The notes under the pieces were generated by a model that saw only the letters and a list, made by a program, of their open reading frames with translations, made no database searches and was not told the origin of the DNA. The position numbers and the translations under genes were made by a program. 64,000 bases of DNA, taken from NCBI GenBank assembly GCA_017519405.1, contig JAFWSH010000001.1:17530-81529 (forward strand), given 5' to 3'. Positions 24,901 to 34,462 of this stretch are shown in pieces; the first letter of the stretch is position 1; each line of letters opens with the position of its first letter. The DNA is from Clostridia bacterium (GTDB lineage: Bacteria > Bacillota > Clostridia > Christensenellales > Aristaeellaceae).

Positions 24901-26093
24901 GCAGTTCCTCCTGCTTCATTTTCCGGTCCCTCCGGAGGCCGGGATGTGGTGCCGCGCCCCTTCAGCTTGCGGCGGAGTCGGGCGCAGCGGTATTGTAGCG
25001 CATTTTTCTCGCTTTGTACAGATGCATCCGCCGGGAGGCCGGGTTCGGCCAGGAGGATGAGCGCCCGGCGGGCGCAGGCCAGGGCCTCCGGGATGTCCCG
25101 CAGGGTGTGCTCATAGTACTTCGCCAGCTCCACCCAGGGCACGATGCCGCCCTCCCGGCCCTCGGCCATCCTTTGCCAGATGGCGGCGGCCTCCCCGGCC
25201 TGCCCGCTGCGGCGGAGACTCTGGGCCAGACGCAGCTGGCTCTGGGCGTGGAGCGAGCCGGGGTGTACCAGCTCCCAGCACCGGCGGGCCTCCTCCGGGT
25301 GGTTGTGGCGCTCCAGGCCGTGTCCCATGGCGTAGAGGTCCTGGTCGTGGTCCAGCAGCTGGGGAGCCTGGTACATCCGGGCCATGTGGTTCAGCAGGAT
25401 GCACAGGCTGGCAATGTCCTGCTGGTTGTGCCGCAGCACATCCTCCAGCAGGGCGAACTCGCCGGTCTTTAAATAGGAAAAGAAACGTTCCGGCACCTGG
25501 GCGCCCGGCAGGTCGTCCCCCCGGCCGAAGCCCAGCACCGCCTCCTCCAGACGCCCCAGATTGCACTGCTTCAGCCGCAGACGGAACACCCGCCGGGCGA
25601 TGTGGAGCAGGTCGATGTGGGGTTTCTCCAGCGGGGCGGGGGAGAGCCGGTTCATCAGGCAACGGTCCCGCAGCAGGGGCAGGTCGAAGCTCCGGCCGTT
25701 GAAGGTGCACAGGGCGTCGCAGTCCCCGGCGGCCTCCAGCACGCGCCGGAGCAGGAACTGCTCCTCCGGGTAGTCCCGGATCATCAGCTGCGTGATGCGG
25801 AATCCATCTTCCATCAGCCGTCCGAGGCCCACCTCAAAGGCGAGGGTGCCGGCACCGCCGGACAGCCCCGTGGTCTCGGTGTCCAGGTAGAGGATCCGGG
25901 CCGGGTTCAGGTTCTCCGGGAGGGGCTCGGTCTCCATCAGGGAGACGGCATCCACCGGCAGATCGAAGGCGCCGGGCATCTCCGACAGCGGCCGGACCAG
26001 CTCTGCGTGCCAGCAGTCGGTGAACCGGCGTTCCGGCTCCTCCTTCCTGGGCGGCGCCTGGCTGATGGCGTTGAGCATGTTCAACAGGTTCAC
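24891..26093 (-). CDS. mrfB: MrfB/YprB-type ribonuclease H-like exonuclease
   Basis: Protein of 400 residues with a DnaQ/RNase H-fold exonuclease domain (about 65-240): DTETTG (Asp71, Glu73), the second metal site in TFNGRSFDLPLL, and the C-terminal HNQQDIASL box. A TPR-like C-terminal region follows (about 255-370). This matches Bacillus YprB (MrfB), which with helicase MrfA repairs mitomycin-type DNA damage. The GTG start at 26093 has GGGGGTGAT upstream. The matching mrfA homologue lies in the same orientation at 26905-29193, separated here by a sigma factor and a small membrane protein. It overlaps the downstream TPR gene. Confidence 0.85.
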   Translation of the reverse strand: MNLLNMLNAISQAPPRKEEPERRFTDCWHAELVRPLSEMPGAFDLPVDAVSLMETEPLPENLNPARILYLDTETTGLSGGAGTLAFEVGLGRLMEDGFRITQLMIRDYPEEQFLLRRVLEAAGDCDALCTFNGRSFDLPLLRDRCLMNRLSPAPLEKPHIDLLHIARRVFRLRLKQCNLGRLEEAVLGFGRGDDLPGAQVPERFFSYLKTGEFALLEDVLRHNQQDIASLCILLNHMARMYQAPQLLDHDQDLYAMGHGLERHNHPEEARRCWELVHPGSLHAQSQLRLAQSLRRSGQAGEAAAIWQRMAEGREGGIVPWVELAKYYEHTLRDIPEALACARRALILLAEPGLPADASVQSEKNALQYRCARLRRKLKGRGTTSRPPEGPENEAGGTAWD

Positions 26094-26108
26094 GGCATCA
26101 CCCCCGGA

Positions 26109-26333
26109 TCAGAGCACAGCCTGGGAGGCGGCGGCGACGGGCGCCATGAGGGCGGCCAGCGCGACGGCGGCTGCCACCAGCCACTGCCAGAGGGCGGAGA
26201 AGGAGAGACCGGCCCGGCTGCCCAGAATCTCCCCGGCCATCCGGCGGGCGGCATCCGCGGTCAGCGTGACACCGGAATAGGCGGCCGACAGGGCATCGGT
26301 CAGGGCTTGTGTATCACGGTTGTTCCGCGTCAT
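26109..26333 (-). CDS. Small single-span membrane protein, candidate anti-sigma factor
   Basis: Protein of 74 residues: a short cytoplasmic-looking N-terminus (1-47) and one hydrophobic helix (about 48-70, LWQWLVAAAVALAALMAPVAA). Its ATG lies inside the ECF sigma gene (20-nt overlap), which is the usual position of a cognate anti-sigma factor. It is shorter than most anti-sigmas and shows no HXXXCXXC zinc motif, so assignment rests on position and topology only. It ends 15 nt before mrfB. Confidence 0.55.
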   Translation of the reverse strand: MTRNNRDTQALTDALSAAYSGVTLTADAARRMAGEILGSRAGLSFSALWQWLVAAAVALAALMAPVAAASQAVL

Positions 26334-26826
26334 GAAAATCCTCCTCCTGCCATTGGACGGCCAGACACCGGTAGGCCTCCCGCAGGCGCTTGTTCAGGGT
26401 GGGACGGCTGATGCCCAGGCTCCGGGCGGTATCCGCCAGGCTCAGCCCTGTCAGATGGTGCAGCAGGACGGGCAGGCGGAGTTTCTCCGGCAGCGCATCC
26501 ACCAGGGCCGCCAGATCGCGGTTCTCATCGCTGACGGCGGTGAGGGCCGGCGGCAGATCCTCCGGCGCAACCCGCCGGTCTTCGTGGCGCCACCAGGCGC
26601 TGCGCCTGAGATCCCGGCAGACGTTCACGGCGATGCGGAGGAGCCAGGCGCGCTCGTGGGCCTCGGAGGCGGGTTGAAAATGCTCCGCCCGGCGCCAGGC
26701 CTTGCAGAAGGTCTCCTGGGCAGCATCCTCTGCCAGCTGGGCATCCCGCAGATTCGCCCGGCACAGCCGCAGCACATCGGTGCCCCACTGCTGCATCCAG
26801 CGCGTCAGCTTCTCCTCCGGACTCAT
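26314..26826 (-). CDS. ECF-family RNA polymerase sigma factor
   Basis: Sigma-70 family factor of 170 residues with only regions 2 and 4. Region 2 (about 5-75) contains LRDAQLAEDAAQETFCKAWRR and WLLRIAVNVCRDLRR; region 4 (about 105-160) contains LPEKLRLPVLLHHLTGLS and a helix-turn-helix ADTARSLGISRPTLNKRLREA. The ATG at 26826 with AGGGGGA upstream is preferred over a longer in-frame GTG at 26880. A promoter lies at 26862-26891. The next gene overlaps it and may encode its anti-sigma. Target genes are unknown; the location between mrfA and mrfB hints at control of envelope or DNA-damage responses. Confidence 0.9.
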   Translation of the reverse strand: MSPEEKLTRWMQQWGTDVLRLCRANLRDAQLAEDAAQETFCKAWRRAEHFQPASEAHERAWLLRIAVNVCRDLRRSAWWRHEDRRVAPEDLPPALTAVSDENRDLAALVDALPEKLRLPVLLHHLTGLSLADTARSLGISRPTLNKRLREAYRCLAVQWQEEDFHDAEQP

Positions 26827-26861
26827 TCCCCCTCGCCGTCCTTCCCGTCCTCCTTCATTTA

Positions 26862-26891
26862 TATATACGATACGGGGCACAAAAACGTAAA
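26862..26891 (-). promoter_or_regulatory. Putative promoter of sigma factor gene
   Basis: Minus strand: TTTACG (26886-26891), 18-nt spacer, TATATA (26862-26867), about 30 nt before the ATG. It overlaps the 78-nt gap between mrfA and the sigma gene. Confidence 0.5.
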
Positions 26892-26904
26892 GGGCGGGCC
26901 GGAT

Positions 26905-29193
26905 TTATCCGCCGCTTTCGCGCAGGCACTGCAGCAGACGCCGGAGAATCAGGGCCGCCGTGGCCTTGCCGTCCACGCCGATTTCCCCCACCGGTCCGGC
27001 GCAGGAGGGGCAGCCCTGGGGGCAGGGGCAGTCCGTGACGATCTCCAGACACTTCTCCAGCAGCATCTCCTGCATGCCGAAGGCCTTCTGGGAGAGGCCC
27101 ACGCCGCCGGGGCAGTTGTCGTAGAGGATGACGGTGGGCTGATCGGTGATGGGACTCTTCACCTGGTAGAGCACCGCGATGTCGGCGGGGGAGCACATCA
27201 GGTAGAGCGGCGCCACGATCCGCAGGAGGTTGGCCACCCCCAGCATGCCGTTCTTCAGCCGGTCCGAGGGCAGGGAGACGCACAGGGCCTCCGGCAGGGT
27301 CCACCACATGGCCTGGGTGTGCATCTCCGTCTCCGGCAGACGCACCTTGCCGAAGCCCAGGGTCTCCTGGGTGTCAAAGCGGATCTTCTTGAACATGGTG
27401 ACCAGGCTCAGCACCTTCACCTCCCCGAAGGAGGCGGTCATGCCCCCCATCTGCTGCTCCTCCTCGATCTCCAGGGGGGAGAGGGAGACGTTCAGGTCCG
27501 CGTCGGTGTAGTAGCCCACATCCACCTGGCGGATGAAGGCCTTGCAGGCGTCAAAGTCCAGCTTCTCCACCTGGTACTGCTGGCCCTCGTGCATGTAGAT
27601 GGCGTTCTCGTGGAGCAGCATGGGCACGGTGTAGCGGTCCATCTCGCCGATGACCCGGTGGTGGGCGGCGTCGGTGATGTCAATGATCAGGAAGTTCTCG
27701 CTGGCGGCGGACCGCAGGGAGATTTCGCTGGCGGGGAAGTCCTCCGCCATCCAGTGGTAGCGGCCGTCCACATGCCGCAGGATGTGGTTCTGGGTCAGGA
27801 AATCCAGCAGGCTGTCGGGGGAGGGCGCATTGCCGAACCCCTCCCCGTCCTCGAAGGGCAGCTCAAAGGCGGCGCACTTGAAGTGGCTGAGCAGCACATA
27901 GATGTTGTCCGGGTTCAGCAGGGCGTGCTCCGGGCTGGCGGAGAGGAAGTAGTCCGGGTGGGTGACAATGAACTGGTCGATGGCGGCGGAGGAGGCCACG
28001 AAGAAGACCATGCTGGCGGCCCGCCGACGGCCCGCCCGGCCCGCCTGCTGCCATGCGCTGGCGATGGTGCCTGGGTAGCCGCAGAGCACGCAGGCGTCCA
28101 GGGCGCCGATGTCAATGCCCAGCTCCAGGGCGTTGGTGGAGACCACGGCGTCAATCTGCCCGGCCCGCAGGCCCCGCTCGATCTCCCGGCGCTGGGTGGG
28201 GAGGTAGCCGCCCCGGTAGCCCCGGACCCGGCCGGCGTTGCCCATGGGGTCCCGCACCGCGTCCTTCAGGTAGCGGGTCAGCACCTCCACCGTCACCCGG
28301 GAGCGGGCGAAGGTGATGGTCTGAATCTTGTTCTTCAGCAGCATCTCGGCGATCATCCGGGTCTCCGGGATGACGCCCTTGCGGATGCCCAGCTGGCGGT
28401 TCACCACCGGGGGATTGTAGAAGACCAGGTGCCGCTCGCCCATGGGCGCGCCGTTGTCGTCCACCACCGTCACCGGGCGGCCGGTGAGGGACTCCGCCAG
28501 CTCCTTCGGGTTGGCGATGGTGGCGGAACAGAGGATGAACTGGGGCCGGCTGCCGTAGAACTCGCACAGCCGCATGAGCCGCCGCAGCACATTGGCCAGG
28601 TTGGAGCCGAAGACGCCCCGGTAGGTGTGGATCTCGTCGATGATGATGTAGCGCAGGTTCTCGAAGAGCTTCACCCACTTGGTGTGGTGGGGGAGAATGC
28701 CGGAGTGGAGCATATCCGGGTTGGTGACCACAATGTGGCCGGCCTGGCGCACGGCCCGGCGGGCCGCCACGGGGGTGTCCCCGTCGTAGGTGTAGGTCTT
28801 GATGTCCACCCCCATGGCCTCGATCAGTTCATACAGCTCGCTCACCTGATCCGCCGAGAGGGCCTTGGTGGGGAAGAGGTAGAGGGCGCGGGCGTCCGGA
28901 TTCTGCAGAATGGCGGAGAGCACCGGCAGGTTGTAGCACAGGGTTTTGCCGGAGGCGGTGGGGGTCACCACCACCACGTCATGTCCCGCCAGCACTTCCC
29001 GGATGGCGTGGGCCTGGTGGGTGTAGAGCCGGTGGATTCCGCGCCCCGCCAGCACAGGCTTCAGCCGGGGATCCAGCTGCTCCGGATCCTCCCCGTACTG
29101 CGCCTCCCGGGCGGGCACCGTCTCCCACCGGGTCACGTTGGCCATAAAGGCCTCGTCCTGCCGCAATACCTGGGCCAGCTGGTCCACATTCAT
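26905..29193 (-). CDS. mrfA: MrfA/YprA-type DEAD/DEAH helicase with C-terminal DUF1998 zinc domain
   Basis: ATP-dependent helicase of 762 residues, homologous to Bacillus YprA (MrfA), which unwinds DNA during mitomycin-damage repair. Domains: RecA-1 with Walker A PTASGKT (about 78-84) and DEIHTYRG (about 178), RecA-2 with TFARSRVTVEVL and the QQAGRAGRR arginine motif, then the DUF1998 domain with YDNCPGG and CPCPQGCPSC, whose four cysteines bind zinc. ATG 29193 has AAGGGGG upstream; the open frame upstream is Arg/Cys-rich shadow sequence. It is first in the co-directional run ending at lepB. Confidence 0.93.
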   Translation of the reverse strand: MNVDQLAQVLRQDEAFMANVTRWETVPAREAQYGEDPEQLDPRLKPVLAGRGIHRLYTHQAHAIREVLAGHDVVVVTPTASGKTLCYNLPVLSAILQNPDARALYLFPTKALSADQVSELYELIEAMGVDIKTYTYDGDTPVAARRAVRQAGHIVVTNPDMLHSGILPHHTKWVKLFENLRYIIIDEIHTYRGVFGSNLANVLRRLMRLCEFYGSRPQFILCSATIANPKELAESLTGRPVTVVDDNGAPMGERHLVFYNPPVVNRQLGIRKGVIPETRMIAEMLLKNKIQTITFARSRVTVEVLTRYLKDAVRDPMGNAGRVRGYRGGYLPTQRREIERGLRAGQIDAVVSTNALELGIDIGALDACVLCGYPGTIASAWQQAGRAGRRRAASMVFFVASSAAIDQFIVTHPDYFLSASPEHALLNPDNIYVLLSHFKCAAFELPFEDGEGFGNAPSPDSLLDFLTQNHILRHVDGRYHWMAEDFPASEISLRSAASENFLIIDITDAAHHRVIGEMDRYTVPMLLHENAIYMHEGQQYQVEKLDFDACKAFIRQVDVGYYTDADLNVSLSPLEIEEEQQMGGMTASFGEVKVLSLVTMFKKIRFDTQETLGFGKVRLPETEMHTQAMWWTLPEALCVSLPSDRLKNGMLGVANLLRIVAPLYLMCSPADIAVLYQVKSPITDQPTVILYDNCPGGVGLSQKAFGMQEMLLEKCLEIVTDCPCPQGCPSCAGPVGEIGVDGKATAALILRRLLQCLRESGG

Positions 29194-29232
29194 GGGATTG
29201 CCCCCTTCCAAAGGCGAAAGTATGTTTGCCTT

Positions 29233-29261
29233 ATCATACCACGTTCCCCCTGCAGGCGCAA
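29233..29261 (-). promoter_or_regulatory. Promoter of mrfA
   Basis: Minus strand: TTGCGC (29256-29261), 17-nt spacer, TATGAT (29233-29238), 40 nt before the ATG. No LexA box is visible here. Confidence 0.6.
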
Positions 29262-29355
29262 GCGAACACCGGCTTGCATTTTGACGGCGGCCCTGAAGCC
29301 CTGCAGCAGAGACAAATTGTGGAAACCACCGACCCGGACGGCAGGAAACCGGATG

Positions 29356-29381
29356 CGGATATCGAATAAGACAGATATCCG
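29356..29381. repeat. Inverted repeat upstream of small ORF
   Basis: CGGATATC (29356-29363) and GATATCCG (29374-29381), a perfect 8-bp palindrome with a 10-nt centre, between divergent mrfA and the 53-residue ORF. It could be an operator or an RNA hairpin. Confidence 0.5.
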
Positions 29382-29417
29382 GTTTGTTCCGCAAAGTGTA
29401 AAAGGAGGAGAGAGACG

Positions 29418-29579
29418 GTGAAAATCTACAAGGAAGGCAACGGGATGTACGGACACTGTTGGATTGAGGGCGACGGCTACAGCTACTGGGTTTGCGTGCT
29501 GGGCGGCAAGTCCAAATACGGCCCCTTCTCATCCCTGGAGGACGCCATCAAGGAATACCACCGCTGGTGCCTGGGCTGA
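29418..29579 (+). CDS. Small protein of 53 residues, unknown
   Basis: A short ORF starting at GTG 29418 with an excellent AAAGGAGGAGAG site 6 nt upstream and ending at TGA 29579. The product is rich in Tyr, Trp, Gly and Cys (MKIYKEGNGMYGHCWIEGDG at the start, IKEYHRWCLG at the end) with Cys14, Cys26 and Cys51. No signal peptide or membrane span. The good ribosome binding site and downstream terminator (29626-29656) support a real gene. The alternating polar/aromatic pattern suggests a small beta-sheet fold. Function is unknown. Confidence 0.65.
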   Translation: MKIYKEGNGMYGHCWIEGDGYSYWVCVLGGKSKYGPFSSLEDAIKEYHRWCLG

Positions 29580-29625
29580 AAAGGAAAGAATCACGCCGCC
29601 CGGGGCACGGCCGGGGCGGAAGGAG

Positions 29626-29656
29626 AGGCTGCCGATGAAACCGGGCAGCCTTTTTT
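29626..29656 (+). terminator. Terminator after small ORF
   Basis: Stem AGGCTGCC (29626-29633)/GGCAGCCT (29644-29651) followed by six T. Confidence 0.85.
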
Positions 29657-29719
29657 GCTGCTGTGGTGCCCGGCGCCGCGGCCTTTCCCGGCGCCTGTGA
29701 AAAAAGTTTTGCAAAGCCC

Positions 29720-29748
29720 TTGTATTTTCCGGGGAAAAGGTATATAGT
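29720..29748 (+). promoter_or_regulatory. Promoter of groES-groEL
   Basis: TTGTAT (29720-29725), 17-nt spacer, TATAGT (29743-29748), immediately before the CIRCE element. Confidence 0.8.
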
Positions 29749-29760
29749 ACTCCATGCAGG

Positions 29761-29787
29761 TTAGCACTCAACAGACAAGAGTGCTAA
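29761..29787 (+). promoter_or_regulatory. CIRCE operator (HrcA binding site)
   Basis: Perfect TTAGCACTC-N9-GAGTGCTAA, the conserved HrcA operator of Gram-positive heat-shock operons, placed at the transcription start of groESL. hrcA itself is outside the window. Confidence 0.97.
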
Positions 29788-29814
29788 CAATCCAATCACA
29801 GGAGGGAATCATTG

Positions 29815-30099
29815 ATGAATGTCAAGCCTTTGTTTGACCGTGTGGTCATCCGGAATGTAGAGGCTGAGGAGACCACCAAGGGTGGCCTGATCCTGACCAG
29901 CGCTGCGAAGGAGAAGCCCCAGATGGCGGAAGTCCTGGCTGTGGGTCCCGGCGGCATGGTGGACGGCAAGACCACGACCATGTGCGTCAGCGTCGGCCAG
30001 AAGATCATTTACAGCAAGTATGCCGGCACGGAAGTCAAGATTGACGGCGAGGAGCTCATCATCGTCAAGATGGGCGATATCCTCGCGGTGGTGGAGTAA
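29815..30099 (+). CDS. groES: Co-chaperonin GroES
   Basis: Heptameric lid of the GroEL chaperonin, 94 residues. The N-terminal VKPLFDRVVIR, the central mobile-loop region EETTKGGLILTS and the C-terminal EELIIVKMGDILAVVE are all present and of normal length. ATG 29815 has AGGAGGG 8 nt upstream; a TTG immediately before is less likely. groEL follows after 36 nt. Confidence 0.97.
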   Translation: MNVKPLFDRVVIRNVEAEETTKGGLILTSAAKEKPQMAEVLAVGPGGMVDGKTTTMCVSVGQKIIYSKYAGTEVKIDGEELIIVKMGDILAVVE

Positions 30100-30129
30100 A
30101 ACACCGAAGTACACAGAGTAAGGAGATAG

Positions 30130-31782
<1,653 letters not shown>

Positions 31783-31800
31783 TTCAAACCTTGCACAGAA

Positions 31801-31828
31801 GGGAGACCCGAGGTTCGGGCCTCCCTTT
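31801..31828 (+). terminator. Terminator after groEL
   Basis: Hairpin GGGAGACCCGA/TCGGGCCTCCC with one mismatch, followed by TTTTCC. Confidence 0.75.
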
Positions 31829-31899
31829 TCCGATCCCTTGACACCGGCAGGGCGGGACGCCGGGATACGGACGGTCGGCGCCTTTTTCTCTTTGAAGCA

Positions 31900-31928
31900 T
31901 TGTGTTTATACGGCCTTTCCGCTATAAT
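31900..31928 (+). promoter_or_regulatory. Promoter of polyphosphate phosphotransferase gene
   Basis: TTGTGT (31900-31905), 17-nt spacer, TATAAT (31923-31928). Confidence 0.75.
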
Positions 31929-31984
31929 ATGGACAACATGAAAGCGTTTCCCCGTGACACAAAGAGGAAAAGGAGGGTTTTCCG

Positions 31985-33472
31985 ATGCTGAAGGAATGTG
32001 AACGGCAATCCAGCGACAAAAAGGAAGCCGCCGCGCAGCTGAAGGAGCTGAAGGCGGTCCTGGCCGGACTGCAGCAGCCCCTGCGGGATGCCAAGCTGCC
32101 CGTGCTGGTGCTGGTGGAGGGCTGGGCCGCGGCGGGCAAGGGCAGCCTCATCGGCGAGATGATCCGGGAGATCGACCCACGGTTCTACAACGTGGTGTCC
32201 CCGGCGGTGATTCCCGAGGCGGAGATGCGCTATCCCTTCCTCTACCCCTATGCCTCTGCCATTCCCGAGAACGGCAAGATCATCTTTATGGACTCCGGCT
32301 GGATGGAGGCCACCGTACGCAAGCATCTCCACCGGGACATCACGCCGGGGGAGTACAAGCGCCGCATCCGCTCCATCAATGAGTTTGAGCGCCAGCTCCG
32401 GGACGGGGGCTACCTGGTGCTGAAGGTCTTCCTGCACATCAGCAAGGGGGAGCAGTTCAAGCGGCTGTCGGAGCTGAAGCAGCAGGCGGACACCGAGTGG
32501 CGGGCCACCGATGAGGACCTGTGGCAGCACCGGGAGTACAAGCGCTTTGTGGAGGCCTATGAGGACTTCATGGAGAAGACCCAGGAGGCCTGCCCGTGGC
32601 ATGTGATCCATGCCCAGAACCGCAAGGTGGCTGCCCGGGACACCATGCGCCTGCTGACGGACATGATCACCCAGGGCCTGGCCCAGGGCCGCTATGTGGG
32701 CGAGCCCTTTGAGGAGGAGTTCCCGCTGGTGAAGATGCCGCGGCTGCGGGATGTGGATCTGTCGCCCGCCATCGACGACGAGAAGTATGAGAAAAAGCTG
32801 AAGGCACTCCAGGCAAGGCTCACGGAGCTGCACAACATCCTCTACCGCCGGAAGATCCCGGTCATCCTCTGCTACGAGGGCTGGGACGCCGCCGGGAAGG
32901 GAGGCAACATCCGCCGGGTAGCCGCACCGCTGGACCCCCGCGGGTTCGACGTGCACCCCATCGCCTCGCCGGAACCCCATGAGCTGAACCGGCAGTATCT
33001 GTGGCGCTTCTGGACCCGGCTGCCCCGATCGGGCCACATCTGCATTTTCGACCGCACCTGGTATGGCCGGGTGATGGTGGAGCGGCTGGAGGGCTTCTGC
33101 AGCGAAAAGGACTGGCAGCGGGCCTTCAACGAAATCAACGAGTTTGAGCGGCAGTTGACGGACTGGGGCGCGGTGGTGCTGAAGTTCTGGATCCACATTG
33201 ACCAGCAGACCCAGCTGGCCCGCTTCACCGACCGGCAGAACACGCCGGAGAAGCGCTGGAAGATCACGGAGGAGGACTGGCGCAACCGCGAGAAGTGGGA
33301 TCAGTATGAGGTGGCGGTGGATGAGATGCTGCAGAAGACCTCCACCGAAAACGCCCCCTGGTTCATTATCGAGTCCAACGACAAGAAGTATGCCCGGATC
33401 CGGACGCTGCAGATCATCGTGGATGCGCTGGAGAAAGCCATTGCCGATGATTTTGAGAACCGGATGAAGTAA
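31985..33472 (+). CDS. Two-domain PPK2-family polyphosphate:AMP phosphotransferase
   Basis: Cytoplasmic enzyme of 495 residues made of two tandem PPK2 domains (about 10-240 and 265-490). Family members of this layout (PAP type) transfer phosphate from polyphosphate to AMP, giving ADP. The second domain has a complete Walker A EGWDAAGKGGNIRR and the lid region FDRTWYGRVMVERLEG; the first has EGWAAAGKGSL, where the usual Asp after GW is Ala, and a MDSGWMEATV region in place of DRSWY. The second domain is therefore probably the catalytic one. AAAAGGAGGG precedes the ATG. Position next to groESL may link it to stress energy metabolism (inference). Confidence 0.9.
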   Translation: MLKECERQSSDKKEAAAQLKELKAVLAGLQQPLRDAKLPVLVLVEGWAAAGKGSLIGEMIREIDPRFYNVVSPAVIPEAEMRYPFLYPYASAIPENGKIIFMDSGWMEATVRKHLHRDITPGEYKRRIRSINEFERQLRDGGYLVLKVFLHISKGEQFKRLSELKQQADTEWRATDEDLWQHREYKRFVEAYEDFMEKTQEACPWHVIHAQNRKVAARDTMRLLTDMITQGLAQGRYVGEPFEEEFPLVKMPRLRDVDLSPAIDDEKYEKKLKALQARLTELHNILYRRKIPVILCYEGWDAAGKGGNIRRVAAPLDPRGFDVHPIASPEPHELNRQYLWRFWTRLPRSGHICIFDRTWYGRVMVERLEGFCSEKDWQRAFNEINEFERQLTDWGAVVLKFWIHIDQQTQLARFTDRQNTPEKRWKITEEDWRNREKWDQYEVAVDEMLQKTSTENAPWFIIESNDKKYARIRTLQIIVDALEKAIADDFENRMK

Positions 33473-33537
33473 GACGGAGTGCAGCGGCGGCAGACGTGCT
33501 GTCCATCACAGTTTCACAGGAAGGCGGACGAATCATC

Positions 33538-34299
33538 ATGGAGTTTATCGGCTTACCCCTCGCAATCGGCATCTCACTGCTCTGGTACCTGCCCGGCATC
33601 CGCGCCCAGGGCAAAAACCGGCGCCTTCATGGCAAGGACTACTGGCAGACGGCGCTCATTTTCGGTCTGTTGTGCACCTGCCTGCCGATCATTGTGACGG
33701 AGGTCACCTGGGACGCCATCTTCGGCACGCCGGGGGAGGGTGAGCTGGGCAGAAACATCCTGGCCGACTTTTTCCGGGCCGCCCTGCTGGAGGAGCTTTT
33801 CAAGTTCATCGGCTTCCTGCTGGCGAAGCGGAAGCTCCGGCTGGAGAGAAAAATTGACTACATCATGATCGCCGGCTTGATGGGCCTTGTCTATGGCGTG
33901 GTGGAGAAGGCCGTCATGGGCAGCCCCGCCGCCGTGATCGCGGGCCTGCTGTTCCCCCTGCACATCATGTGGCAGTTCAACCAGGGAGGACACTGGTTCG
34001 AGTATGAAAAAGCCAGGGCGCAGCAAAACACGTCCCTGGCCCGCAAGGAGTGGATCCTGGCCGTCTTTGTGCCCTTCCTGCTCCACGGCTGCTGGGACAG
34101 CGCGCTGGACACCATCATCTGGTGCCTGGGACGGGAAGATGTCGGCGGGACGGAGATCCTGGGCGGCGTCCTGCTGGTGGCGGCTGTGGTGTGGGCGGTC
34201 ATCTACATGGTGAAAACCATGAAGAAGGTGCTCCGCACAGCCCGGGAGTCCGCCATGGAGGAGGCGTCCCCCGCGGAGAAGACGCTCGCCGCCGAATAA
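33538..34299 (+). CDS. PrsW-family intramembrane metalloprotease
   Basis: Polytopic membrane protein of 253 residues with the PrsW signature: EELFK (Glu85-Glu86), VYGVVEK (Glu123), FPLHIMWQ (His142) and LLHGCWDSALD (His183, Asp187), all on hydrophobic helices. Bacillus PrsW performs site-1 cleavage of the anti-sigma factor RsiW. Start taken at ATG 33538, which gives a hydrophobic N-terminus; the in-frame GTG at 33496 adds 14 polar residues and neither has an ideal ribosome binding site. An ECF sigma factor with a small membrane partner lies 7 kb away (26109-26826), a possible but unproven substrate. A 17-bp terminator follows. Confidence 0.85.
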   Translation: MEFIGLPLAIGISLLWYLPGIRAQGKNRRLHGKDYWQTALIFGLLCTCLPIIVTEVTWDAIFGTPGEGELGRNILADFFRAALLEELFKFIGFLLAKRKLRLERKIDYIMIAGLMGLVYGVVEKAVMGSPAAVIAGLLFPLHIMWQFNQGGHWFEYEKARAQQNTSLARKEWILAVFVPFLLHGCWDSALDTIIWCLGREDVGGTEILGGVLLVAAVVWAVIYMVKTMKKVLRTARESAMEEASPAEKTLAAE

Positions 34300-34347
34300 C
34301 CGGGAAGCACACGGCAGTCCCCTGTCCCGGCGCAGGGCTTGCGCCAC

Positions 34348-34398
34348 AGAAAGAAATCCGACCCTGAAGCCTGACGGCAGCGGGTCGGATTTCTTTCT
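34348..34398. terminator. Strong bidirectional terminator
   Basis: Perfect 17-bp stem (34348-34364 with 34382-34398) with A-rich/T-rich ends on both sides, between the convergent PrsW and YkuD genes. Confidence 0.9.
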
Positions 34399-34462
34399 GT
34401 ACAGGGCAGTGGATTCACGGGTCAACGCTGCACAAAGGCAGGCTGTATCGGGAACGCCCGGA

